The translations under genes and the position numbers were made by a program. From Algoriphagus sp. Y33 (lineage in GTDB: Bacteria; Bacteroidota; Bacteroidia; Cytophagales; Cyclobacteriaceae), in NCBI RefSeq assembly GCF_014838715.1, contig NZ_CP061947.1, forward strand, positions 2,604,001-2,668,000: a stretch of 64,000 nt of DNA, written 5' to 3'. The first letter of the stretch is position 1. Each line of letters starts with the position of its first letter. A model generated the notes under the pieces. That model was not told the origin of the DNA. It saw only the letters and a program-made list of their open reading frames with translations, and did not search any database. Positions 55,001 to 62,975 of the stretch are shown here, piece by piece.

Positions 55001-55293
55001 CTGATATAAATTCAAACTGGTTGATATACCAGTACAGTTTCACTGGAAGCACGTCTATCCAGATTGAAGGGAGTGGTATATTAATCGACGAACTGAGGTT
55101 ACAGCCCGCAGGCTCTATAATGGAAACATTTGGGCACATACCTTTTGTCGGATTGAACTACTCTGCCTCACTTGATCTTATTGCGACCAATTACTCATTC
55201 AATCCCCAACGAAGACTGAGCATTATAAGAAATGGCTACTTTGAAAGGATCAAGCAATACTTTTATCAATACAAAGCCCCCTTATCTTTTTAA
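52033..55293 (+). CDS. SpvB/TcB-like exported partner of the RHS protein
   Basis: The 1086-residue protein has a signal peptide (MRHLLIVCAVLFSIKCFAQ). An N-terminal part resembles the SpvB/TcaC start of Tc-toxin B-type shells (SPQMAALGQFGEIPVNHSTGLAKVAVPIHTI, ISLAYHGSGIKVNQAASNVGLGWAL). Long Tyr-rich YD-like strands follow. A C-terminal jelly-roll-like segment (about 920-1040, FETGNKGGWIYTIPSTLV ... ILIDELRLQP) may bind carbohydrate. In Bacteroidota such proteins precede an RHS protein and probably form part of its shell. The RHS gene starts 2 bp after its stop codon. Confidence 0.82.
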   Translation: MRHLLIVCAVLFSIKCFAQGQTHSQEHQNIIHSDTDSLKNDQKDQVIQNLNSQPFSPVEPFRKMQVPPSPQMAALGQFGEIPVNHSTGLAKVAVPIHTITVNGYEHEISLAYHGSGIKVNQAASNVGLGWALNATGALARNSNKIGGDQVQLPSNYIGFNPHTSTNLYEASRSNADYMWAHNGLNNCYDTEPDIINFNFGQYAGVMVPIQQGTYREIPYTGLQVQQGTNSYIIYDNYGTKFTFDVKETTYLPPGCPGSLYHSSGGCINAGIYNDSFYLSKIESKEGGTITFFYENENYTYAINRVEQKYSWIVGNGCQPDQNLIDNNCIQESWVTGKRLIKIETSENEQIIFKYKNETTSNGTREDLPGAKGLQYIEVYDKGQLSPLKTVEFTTSYFTSSGSTGPNHQAVWNKRLRLDQVKIDQDQIYSFTYNGNLSPRLSYDQDYYGYHIFNYVYTATPYDATHNPNGANRAPNANRVTAGLLNKLTYPTGGYSTFEYEQNIVFASNQNQAGPGVRIKRINAYTDTNVLSSYTDYKYILDGSTNSSGKINSLQSTYNFLDQQSQWQHDNDTGPYKLQCYFFSISSDDQQSSFLSKTYNPTYSRVEEIVHDGSQGKTVHHFSTVGDILTTTPVGIAAMDYDWTYGIPTKKEVFKGTGTSLEKIEETIIEYKTFLTNTTVYQSYAGPSSYYSFGMKLRRMRAEVEPGINWTFKPAVYKLHKYGYISALVSKKREITRSYKNGVNFETNVYYSIDSTNNRITKAVYKGSSSSGEGKSRYFYYTSQIGGQTSFLKYKDPILYLDKKIRGTSEYTVGGGYFPLSNVNGYSVHQKAYTLDLQHPTASYSLNLSNPPASVGFRLTNEVLTYNSKNYPTLISDENVKTKILYDYYDTKPVSFIRNFTGVDADIAYTSFETGNKGGWIYTIPSTLVRSSAYTGGVLHAVSGHPVSKSGLSSGKTYVLSFVVKRNGTETPNLIVKKGGVTITDSGISNADINSNWLIYQYSFTGSTSIQIEGSGILIDELRLQPAGSIMETFGHIPFVGLNYSASLDLIATNYSFNPQRRLSIIRNGYFERIKQYFYQYKAPLSF

Positions 55294-55295
55294 TT

Positions 55296-58200
55296 ATGAG
55301 AAAGGCATACATAACTTCATTGTTGATCTGGATCTCTTTAGGAGCTTGGAGTCAGAATCTTCCAAATACAACTTCTTCTTCAACAGCAAGCAGTCCCCAG
55401 ACACTTACCATTCCTTCTATCCCATCTTCTGCCAATTTAAATGTGGTTAGGGAATATTTTTTTAACGTGCCTGTTCTTTTGCTGCTGGGTAGTCCAACAA
55501 AAGAACAGGCACAAATAAAAACCAGCTATTTTGACGGATTGGGGAGACCAATACAGGATGTGTATTATCAATTATCACCGACTGGTAAAGACCTGGTAAA
55601 ACCCTATGTCTTTGACACTTTCAAAAGAGAAAAGTATGGCTTGGGGATTTATCCTTCCACCACTGCCACAGGGAAGATCAACCTAACTCCGGGGACTGCC
55701 TACACATCCCGGCTATCCACAATTTATACTTCTGAAGGCAACTATTTTACGCGTATTCAGTATGAAAATTCCCCCAACAATAAAGTAATTAAAACCTCAG
55801 CTCCAGGGAATAGTTGGTCAGGATCAAATAAAGGCGTCAGTGTTTCGGAAAGGCTGAATGCTTCCAATGAAAACATACGCAGATTTGAATTGGTGGCTGG
55901 TCAGACTGAATCCACCTATTTAGGCCTTTATCCAAGCAACGAATTAGTGGTGGAGCGTACTGTGGATGAAGATGGGAAAATATCTGAGATTTTCACGAAT
56001 TTTCTCGGGCAAAAGATTCTATCTAGGGTGGCCACGGTAAGCAATCCGGGAACAGGATTTTCGGATTGGCTTTGGACATACTTTATATACGACCATAAAG
56101 GCCGCCTTGCGTACAGTTTATTACCGGAAGGGGCTAGATTGTGTAACAATGCAGGAAATTGGAATATAGAGTCCAGCACTGTAGCAGGTCATTACTTCAA
56201 GTACTTCTATGATTCGAGAGACAGGATCTATCAAAAGAAAATACCGGGGGCAGGGATTGAAGAATATGTTTATGACCACTTGGGCAGAACTGTGATGTTG
56301 AGAAACGGCCAGCATAAGACTGCCGGCGAATGGATGGTGTATAAATATAATGATTTTGATCAGATAGGGACTGTAGGAAGGGTTTATAGCAGTACGGCAA
56401 GGTCTTCTTATCAAGCCTCTGTCGATTCAAATATGGATTATATCAAAAATCTAACCCTGAACTCTACTGATCAAAGCAATATTTATGGATCATACTCCTT
56501 TGGGGGCACATTACAGACCTTCAATACTTCCTTTAACTCCAATTTTGGTACGGTTCCCAAGCCATCTAAAGCTATCCATGGAAAGCTGACGGGGAAAAGA
56601 TCGAAAATCGACGGAACGGGATCTTATTTGACGGAAGCTTATTTTTATGATGACAGGGGAAATCTGATTCAAAAGAAAGCAATTAACCATCAAGGTGGTA
56701 CAGACTGGACCACAATGGAATATGATTTTGCAGGAAACTTAATCAAGAGTTACCATGTGCAGAACAATCCTTCTGCCGGCACCCATTCGGTCATCAACCT
56801 TCTGAAAACCTATTCCTATGACCATGCAAACCGCCTTGTATCCATCACCCAGAAAGTGAATTCCCAACCTGTACAAACAATAGCGACTTATACCTATGAC
56901 GAACTGGGGCAATTGATAACAAAAAACTGGAATGGGCTGCAGACAGTGAACTACAGATACAACCCGAGAGGATGGCTGACACATATCAATGATGCCAACC
57001 TTTCCCAGTCAGGGGACACTTTTGGGATGCAGATTTTTTATGATTTCGGGTATTCCAGCTCCAACCTGAACGGGAACGTATCCGGAATCCAATGGAAGAG
57101 TAGCAGGGATAACGTTAAAAGAAATTATGGGTTTAATTATGATAGGGTTAACAGGCTGACAAGAGCTCATTATGTGGCATACGGAACAGCATGGAACCTG
57201 GAGTCAGACAGGTATTCCCTTTCCTCCATATCCTATGATAGGAACGGAAATATTCTTGCCTTGAACAGGCGGGGGAAAACAGCTAACCCCAATACTTTTG
57301 GTGTGATTGACCAGTTGGCCTACACCTATTCCGGCAACAGATTGACGAAGATTGAGGACATTATAAGCAGTACATTAGGCTTCAATGACTTTAAGAACGG
57401 TTCAAACACCACAACTGAGTATGAATACAACAATGCAGGGTCTCTTACCAAAGACTTAAACAAGGGAATAACAAGCATCACTTACAATTTCAACAATCTC
57501 CCCCGGGTGATCCAATTTGGAAGTGCGTCGAACCAAATCACAAACGTTTATGATGCAGAGGGAAAAAAATTATATACTACAGTCGTGACCAACGGAGTAT
57601 CAAAGACAACCCACTACATCGGAGATTTCATTTATGAAGGCAACACGATCCAGTCATTCTCCCATGAAGAAGGCAGAACAGCTTGGAATTCCACTTCTGG
57701 AAATTTTATGGACGAGTACTTTCACAAAGACCACTTGGGGAATATTCGGCAGGTAATCCGGGCACCGGTTACCGACGGCTTTATTGCAACCATGGAAGAA
57801 TCAGTGTCAGAACAGGAAGAACGGGAATACTCCCAACTGCCAGAAACAAGGATCCTGGACCATAGGCATAACAAGACACCTGGGGGCAATCAGGTTGCCT
57901 GGTTAAATGCAGACAGAGGCCGGCTGCTGGGACCGGCAAGGGTTCAGGAGACGCAGGAAGGGGACAGTCTGAATCTGGCAGTGGATGTAATATTTGACAG
58001 GAAAAACAAAGGTGGGCTGTTTCCATTCGTCGCTCTGAAGGATGGCACAGCGCCCCAGTTTTCCAATCAGCTACTTGAGTCCGTAGAATCACTATCTCAC
58101 GCACAGCAAATCAGCCCTCTTTTGGCTTTAAATATAGCCGGTCTCATCCTGAGAGACATTGATAATAGAAAAACGCCGGAAAGCTACCTAATGTATGCGC

Positions 58201-59363
58201 TGTATGACCAGGACAGCGTGCTGTATGAGCAGGGTAAGGTGATGGTCAGCAATTCCGCAGCAAATGAGCATGAACAACTGCGCAAATCTCTATATGTCAG
58301 CAAAAATGGATATCTTGAAACGTTTGTTGTCAATGAAACCGACCAGAATATCTATTTTGACAACCTGATGGTTCAAAGCACCTCTCCTATTATAGTCCAG
58401 GAAAACCAGTATTATCCTTTTGGGATGACTATCGCAGGGTTGGATTATAGTTATGAAAACAATAGCAATAGGTATCTCTACAACGGGAAGGAGCGGCAGA
58501 GTGACTTGGGCCTTAATTTGTATGATTATGGGGCCAGGATGTATGATCCGGCTATTGGGAGGTGGAGTGTGGTGGATCCGATGGCGGATTCATATCAGGC
58601 ATATAGTCCATACAACTACACATTGAACAACCCCATAAAATTCACTGATCCTAATGGGATGTGGGTTGATGGACCTAATGGAGGTTTTTTTACAGATGAC
58701 CCAAGGGAGATAAGTGATTTTATGGGTAGTCAACAAAGAAATGAGGGCAACGATAAAACATATGAAGGCGGTACTTTACCTGAGCATAGCGTAAATGCCC
58801 CCAGAGCATTTGATGGGGTATTGGGAAGAGCTGCGGACAAGTGGAGGGATAATAATCTCGGGTATTCTACCTATGGAAAAAGAGCCAGTGAGGGTTTAGG
58901 CTACCAAACGCAGTGGTCACAGGATTTCAAAGTGTTTGTGGGTGTTGGATATGGCATGATAAACAATATGCTATTCGCATCACTTGGAACCCTGGGCTAT
59001 TTAGATGATGCCTATGGCACATATTCAGCCGCTAAGGGGGTACTCAATACAAGTGAAATTCATTTTATGCAGAGTAGTATTAAAAATACAACAGGAAATT
59101 TCACTGTTCTTGGAAATGCAGAAGCGTTGGCAAATGGTAGTTTGAACCCAAATGTACTTAGAATGAATGTTTGGAAAGATGCAAGTGGTAAAGTTTGGAC
59201 ACTTGACCATAGGCGACTTGGAGCTTTTAAATTATCAGGGTTAGAGCAAGCACCAATTCAATGGGCAAATCCAAGTAGTCAAATGTGGAAAATGACAACA
59301 ACAAATGGTGGTACATCAATTAAACTCAAACTTGGTGGTGGTAATAGTATGATTATAAAATAA
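55296..59363 (+). CDS. RHS-repeat polymorphic toxin with ParB-like C-terminal tip
   Basis: The 1355-residue protein has a signal peptide (TSLLIWISLGAWSQ), a DUF6443-like N-terminal region, many YD repeats, and the RHS-associated core at about 1035-1120 (RYLYNGKERQSDLGLNLYDYGARMYDPAIGRW, NPIKFTDPNG). The variable tip follows, with a junction Ala-Ala-Lys-Gly at 1245-1248. After it, a ParB/sulfiredoxin-like domain carries VWTLDHRRLGAFKLSG near 1300, resembling the ParB (D)GHRR motif. This suggests a nuclease-type toxin, but that is inferred. The tip DNA is more AT-rich than the repeats. The immunity gene follows 6 bp later. Confidence 0.88.
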   Translation: MRKAYITSLLIWISLGAWSQNLPNTTSSSTASSPQTLTIPSIPSSANLNVVREYFFNVPVLLLLGSPTKEQAQIKTSYFDGLGRPIQDVYYQLSPTGKDLVKPYVFDTFKREKYGLGIYPSTTATGKINLTPGTAYTSRLSTIYTSEGNYFTRIQYENSPNNKVIKTSAPGNSWSGSNKGVSVSERLNASNENIRRFELVAGQTESTYLGLYPSNELVVERTVDEDGKISEIFTNFLGQKILSRVATVSNPGTGFSDWLWTYFIYDHKGRLAYSLLPEGARLCNNAGNWNIESSTVAGHYFKYFYDSRDRIYQKKIPGAGIEEYVYDHLGRTVMLRNGQHKTAGEWMVYKYNDFDQIGTVGRVYSSTARSSYQASVDSNMDYIKNLTLNSTDQSNIYGSYSFGGTLQTFNTSFNSNFGTVPKPSKAIHGKLTGKRSKIDGTGSYLTEAYFYDDRGNLIQKKAINHQGGTDWTTMEYDFAGNLIKSYHVQNNPSAGTHSVINLLKTYSYDHANRLVSITQKVNSQPVQTIATYTYDELGQLITKNWNGLQTVNYRYNPRGWLTHINDANLSQSGDTFGMQIFYDFGYSSSNLNGNVSGIQWKSSRDNVKRNYGFNYDRVNRLTRAHYVAYGTAWNLESDRYSLSSISYDRNGNILALNRRGKTANPNTFGVIDQLAYTYSGNRLTKIEDIISSTLGFNDFKNGSNTTTEYEYNNAGSLTKDLNKGITSITYNFNNLPRVIQFGSASNQITNVYDAEGKKLYTTVVTNGVSKTTHYIGDFIYEGNTIQSFSHEEGRTAWNSTSGNFMDEYFHKDHLGNIRQVIRAPVTDGFIATMEESVSEQEEREYSQLPETRILDHRHNKTPGGNQVAWLNADRGRLLGPARVQETQEGDSLNLAVDVIFDRKNKGGLFPFVALKDGTAPQFSNQLLESVESLSHAQQISPLLALNIAGLILRDIDNRKTPESYLMYALYDQDSVLYEQGKVMVSNSAANEHEQLRKSLYVSKNGYLETFVVNETDQNIYFDNLMVQSTSPIIVQENQYYPFGMTIAGLDYSYENNSNRYLYNGKERQSDLGLNLYDYGARMYDPAIGRWSVVDPMADSYQAYSPYNYTLNNPIKFTDPNGMWVDGPNGGFFTDDPREISDFMGSQQRNEGNDKTYEGGTLPEHSVNAPRAFDGVLGRAADKWRDNNLGYSTYGKRASEGLGYQTQWSQDFKVFVGVGYGMINNMLFASLGTLGYLDDAYGTYSAAKGVLNTSEIHFMQSSIKNTTGNFTVLGNAEALANGSLNPNVLRMNVWKDASGKVWTLDHRRLGAFKLSGLEQAPIQWANPSSQMWKMTTTNGGTSIKLKLGGGNSMIIK
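59028..59036 (+). other. Tip junction nonamer GCCGCTAAG, copy 1
   Basis: In frame as Ala-Ala-Lys at residues 1245-1247 of the RHS protein. The same nonamer in the same reading phase starts the other two tips at 59636-59644 and 60510-60518. Confidence 0.6.
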
Positions 59364-59369
59364 GAAAAT

Positions 59370-59627
59370 ATGACAGACTTTAATAAAAAAATAAACGAGA
59401 TTAATAGCAAGGAAGACTTCGTCAATTTTGTTGAATTATTAGTTTCTAACTTAAAAAGTAATCCAGAAGAATGGACTAATAAATCTTTACCCGAATACTT
59501 AGAAAGTATATCAAGTTGGACGGAAGATATGGAGGGGTATTATCAAAATAATGATATGCCTATCCCTGAAAATATAAATTGGAAAGTATTTGCAAATATT
59601 TTGATAGCCGCGAAAATGTACGAATAG
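59370..59627 (+). CDS. Immunity protein for the resident RHS tip (DUF7660-like)
   Basis: The 85-residue acidic protein has INSKEDFVNFVELLVSNLK, WTNKSLPEYLESISSWTEDMEGYY and NWKVFANILIAAKMYE. This pattern matches a family of small immunity-type proteins (DUF7660-like) seen next to polymorphic toxins. Position 6 bp after the tip and small acidic character fit an immunity role in the cytoplasm. The family match is from memory of its pattern and has not been checked by search. Confidence 0.75.
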   Translation: MTDFNKKINEINSKEDFVNFVELLVSNLKSNPEEWTNKSLPEYLESISSWTEDMEGYYQNNDMPIPENINWKVFANILIAAKMYE

Positions 59628-59632
59628 ATTAG

Positions 59633-59974
59633 AATGCCGCTAAGACGAGTACCTCGTTGGTGACCAAGTATCCAGCCAATGCGGCAATCTCAGGAACAGC
59701 CGAAAGAGTCTTTTTAAGACCAGGTCAAGTAATCGACCGATACGGTTCTTTGGGCGGTAAATGGTTTTCACAACCTGGTGTCTCTTATGGTGCAAGATCA
59801 ATACCACCTGGCCAAGCTCCTTACATGCAATTTAGAGTGCTCAAGCCTTTTGAAGTAAATCGATCACTGGCATCTCCAGGTATGTTTAGTGGTCAAACTG
59901 GATTTGGCATTCAGTTCCAATCACCCGTTGGAGCTAATATCTTGATTAAAAGAGGAATAATTGCTCCATTTTAA
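59633..59974 (+). pseudogene. Orphan TNT-like NADase toxin tip without a start codon
   Basis: The frame opens right after a TAG at 59630-59632 and begins NAAKTSTSLVTKYPANAAI, with the nonamer GCCGCTAAG at 59636-59644. The remainder shows the tuberculosis-necrotizing-toxin pattern: VFLRPGQVIDRYGS, GKWFSQPGVSYGARSIPPG, YMQFRVLKPFEV, and GMFSGQTGFGIQF with the Gln of the GxQ motif. TNT hydrolyses NAD+. There is no ATG; TTG 59657 would cut off part of the linker. It is best read as a silent spare tip that needs transfer to the RHS gene to be delivered. Confidence 0.8.
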
Positions 59975-59985
59975 AACGAATTGTT

Positions 59986-60258
59986 ATGACTTTAAATGAA
60001 TTGCATATAAAGCTTAAAGAATTGGGAATCTCTGAAGACCGCTATTACATACATGGTCTTTATGGCTCACCCAATGATGATAACAAACTTGCATTAACAG
60101 TAAAAAAAGGAAAGTACACCACCGAATATGAAGTCTATTACAAAGAGAGAGGGGAAAAGCATTCGGAAAGGGTGTTTACAGCAGAAAATGAAGCTTGTCA
60201 ATATATCTATAAGCAATTGAAGGAAAATAAGGAAATAGAAGATAAGTATTCAAAATGA
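59986..60258 (+). CDS. Putative immunity protein for the TNT-like tip
   Basis: The 90-residue soluble protein is rich in Lys, Glu and Tyr: MTLNELHIKLKELGISEDRYYI, KLALTVKKGKYTTEYEVYYKERGEKHSERVF, ENEACQYIYKQL. It resembles small Imm proteins that contain EVYY(K/S)ERG-type strands and lie just after toxin tips. The gap to the tip is 11 bp. It keeps a normal ATG, consistent with continued expression to protect the cell. Family name not certain. Confidence 0.7.
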   Translation: MTLNELHIKLKELGISEDRYYIHGLYGSPNDDNKLALTVKKGKYTTEYEVYYKERGEKHSERVFTAENEACQYIYKQLKENKEIEDKYSK

Positions 60259-60858
60259 TTGCCTTTGATAAAATAGAAATTTGGTGTTTAAGAATGTTTC
60301 TCGTTCTGATAGCATTTTTTCAAATCAGCATCATACCTGTTTATGCAAGTAGTGCGAATTTAGGGTTTAACCCTCATAGCCCTGTTTTGGAAATTTACAC
60401 CTATGATGAAATCGAAAATTCAAGTTGGGTAGAAGTTAGGAAAAGGCGAGTATTTTCAAAAAGTGAAACGGGGTCAGAGTATGAAGTTTTAGCGGGAGTG
60501 GCTAGTGTTGCCGCTAAGGGGAGGATGTGTATTTTGGTCTGGGGGAGATGATGCAATGAATGCCGCAATGAATTATGCCAAAGCTAATGGAATGACAACT
60601 TTGGAAATGACAAGGGCAGGTCAAAATTTAATTAAGCTTACTCAGGGTATGCCTTGGGAACGAAGTCATAATCTTAGTCCTAGTGATTTCTTAGGTAATG
60701 CTAGCCAAATTTCTGGGGGTGATGAATTTTTAAATATTGGTACTGAAAATTCACAAACAAACCATTGGTATTCTGCGGGCTTAGTTATAGGAGCGTTGTC
60801 TGTTAGGTGGAGTGGTGCATATCAAAACATTAAATCTCATAGAGTTTGGTCATGGTAA
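60255..60858 (+). pseudogene. Third toxin tip, frameshifted at the junction
   Basis: The frame from ATG 60255 (overlapping the immunity stop, ATGA) encodes a signal-like helix (MFLVLIAFFQISIIPVYAS). It continues to EYEVLAGVASVAAKG at 60510-60521 and then shifts out of frame. From there another frame gives GCVFWSGGDDAMNAAM, NGMTTLEMTRAGQNLIKL, TQGMPW and ends SHRVWSW at 60858. One G fewer in the G4 run at 60518-60521 would join them as VAAKGGCVFWSGG. The FWSGG...TLEMT..G block recalls C-terminal domains of contact toxins, but its activity is unknown to me. Confidence 0.65.
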
Positions 60859-61145
60859 AAATCCCTAATTACACGAAATATTTGGTCGTTGGACCTACTC
60901 CTGAAGAAATAATCGATTCTTTAAAAAAAATTATTAATCAATATGAAAGGGATATTTTATTTTCTAATAGCTTTTATGGAATAATAACAATTATTCATGC
61001 TATTGAGTTTTGGTTAAAGGTTATGCCTTTAGCAATGATACTAATCTCCTACGTAATAATAATTATCACGTTTAATTTAATAAGTAAAGATACTGAAACT
61101 ATATTGATGAATCAATTAAATGGAGTTTTTGAAGAAGGCAATTAA
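60852..61145 (+). CDS. Putative membrane immunity protein for the third tip
   Basis: The 97-residue protein starts at ATG 60852, overlapping the tip by 7 bp. It has a soluble start (VKIPNYTKYLVVGPTPEEIIDSLKKIINQY) and two hydrophobic segments (FYGIITIIHAIEFWL and MPLAMILISYVIIIITFNL). A membrane immunity protein would suit a toxin that acts at the membrane or in the periplasm, but the link rests only on position. AT-rich. Confidence 0.6.
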   Translation: MVKIPNYTKYLVVGPTPEEIIDSLKKIINQYERDILFSNSFYGIITIIHAIEFWLKVMPLAMILISYVIIIITFNLISKDTETILMNQLNGVFEEGN

Positions 61146-61204
61146 AGTAAACATATAACAGGAAATGATAGACAGTCGGATGCACTATATTCATAAAGAC
61201 TCTG

Positions 61205-61275
61205 TAAGAACAGGTTTATAAATCGCTTTGTACTAAAAGTACCTAAGGTTGAACCAATTTCCAATGCCATAAAAG
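61205..61275. repeat. Intergenic repeat family F, partial copy 3
   Basis: AACAGGTTTATAAATCGC, TTTGTACTAAAAGTACC and AAGGTTGAACCAATTTCC match 48485-48540 and 50195-50250. It lies just after the last immunity gene. Confidence 0.7.
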
Positions 61276-61458
61276 CCGGGTGAGAAAAAGTTACTGAAAC
61301 ATACAACGTGCTCAGTCTTTTTTTCATGAAAGGCAGAAAATTATCCACATTTTAGGGGGATAGCCGGGCGATTTCCAGAAGTCAAAGTGACGGTTGGGAA
61401 ATTTGATAGTTTCAGGGTTTCGATTATTGATACAAGAGTATTTTTTTGTGGGTTTTAG

Positions 61459-61737
61459 TTAATTCAGCTTCTGCTTTTCATTCTTATCTCTCATTCTTTC
61501 TTTCTTTTCTTGCTTCACTTTCTTGATTCTGCTCCTGAAAATTAAAAATGCGATAATGATCACCGCCGGTATAACGACGAAAATGATCCAGTTGACGGTA
61601 TCGGAAAAGTCAATCGGGCCTGATGGTTTTGGTATATTTCTTTGGTTTTGGGAATATGATATACCCGGAATCAGGAGAAATACAATAAGACAACCTGAAG
61701 TGGAGAAAATATATCTTATGATTTTGTTCATCATCAT
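61459..61737 (-). CDS. Small hypothetical membrane protein
   Basis: The 92-residue protein has a signal-like segment (YIFSTSGCLIVFLLIPGISYSQ), a short Pro-rich linker (PKPSGPIDFSD), a membrane helix (WIIFVVIPAVIIIAFLIF) and a highly charged tail (RSRIKKVKQEKKERMRDKNEKQ). It appears to be a conserved small protein of the phylum, function unknown. Confidence 0.6.
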   Translation of the reverse strand: MMMNKIIRYIFSTSGCLIVFLLIPGISYSQNQRNIPKPSGPIDFSDTVNWIIFVVIPAVIIIAFLIFRSRIKKVKQEKKERMRDKNEKQKLN

Positions 61738-62975
61738 GGATCGTTCATTTTTTATTACTACCGGAGAAAATTACTTTGAATATTCAACCCGGATAAGAGG
61801 GTGAATTATAAGATTGTAGTAAGCACAAAATCTGATCCGGCCTTGCCATTATGGAGGATGGAAATCAGTGTTGTATTTGTCAAAGGCCTTCCATATTCAT
61901 AAAATCCGTCCAACATAGCTATGCTTGGCCGTTAAGACTTATATTCGACCAGGATACGGTTAATTCGCTGCTGTGCTTTGGCTTGCTACTTGACCGTCCG
62001 ACTTCGTAATTTTATCAGAAAAAAAATACCTGAAATGAGGAGACATTGCCTACCTGCATAGGCATTCAATTACCTTCCCGTCCCCCCGGCTTCCCCAATA
62101 GCTAAGCTTCTCAGCAGTAGATAGACGGAATGTCAGGTAGGCACTTCGCCGCCCTCCGTGTCATCACTCACGACTAAGGCCAATTCAAAGATATAGGGTA
62201 ATGGCAGAATTATTTGGATAGACTTCATTTCCGAGTGGAAAAACTATGTGATCATTGAGGTGTAAGCAGACTGGGGATAGATGCGTTCTGCCCTCCTTAT
62301 CAATAGCTTCATATTTTCAGAAAAGAAATGACTTTCCCTGAGGTTGATTCGGGCAATTAAATATATTTGTGATCCTCATGAATAATTAGCTACCCACTAA
62401 TTTATAGACTGAGACACTTTAGTAGTCAATATAGGAATTTGAAGGCCTTAAAGGAGCCCATTTGATTTTGGGTGCGTGCCCTGCAAGCAGGATGAAAAAG
62501 ACAGGCCAAAGAGCTATTCGAAAATAAGAAGTATTAAAATATATGAAGAATCTATTTAAGATGAAGAAAGTACAACCTGAATACGGGATACCAAGAGATA
62601 ATCACCACGGATATACTCTGGCAAATGTTACTAAGGAAATTAGATTTTTTTTTAAAATGCTCATATATAAAAAACATACGCTGTATATCCGCTTTTCTGC
62701 CAATAGCCAAACAAAAGCAATATAGGATTTGGCAATCCCGATAGCCATCGGGACATTGAGGCTACTTCGGCCTGCCTCTCCGTGGCGGATCTTCCGGCAA
62801 GCAACCCAAAGAAAATAATGCTACTGGCATCATTGCTGATAATCATAAAATACAATTTCAATTTGAAAAGCGATTGTCTTTGCCAAACAAGTTAAAACAA
62901 TGATTCTCTTACGCGTTTTTAGGTTAGTGAAACTAATTAATCATTCATTCAATTAAGGAATAAATCCTATCACCC
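61738..62975. other. Gene-poor stretch before the MBOAT gene
   Basis: No credible gene is seen. A worn piece of repeat A is at about 62120-62190 (CAGGTAGGCACTTCGCCGCC...). A hairpin TCCCGAT/ATCGGGA is at about 62734-62752. Short coding-like traces on the minus strand near 61800-61960 are too broken to name. Confidence 0.5.

Noticed and set aside
62543..62725. 60-codon plus-strand frame before the MBOAT gene
   Set aside because: Lys-rich, low-information composition in a gene-free area; no support beyond being open.
62734..62752. TCCCGAT/ATCGGGA hairpin considered as a terminator
   Set aside because: No gene ends nearby and no T-run; similar TCCCGA/TCGGGA pairs recur in several gaps, so it is probably a background repeat.
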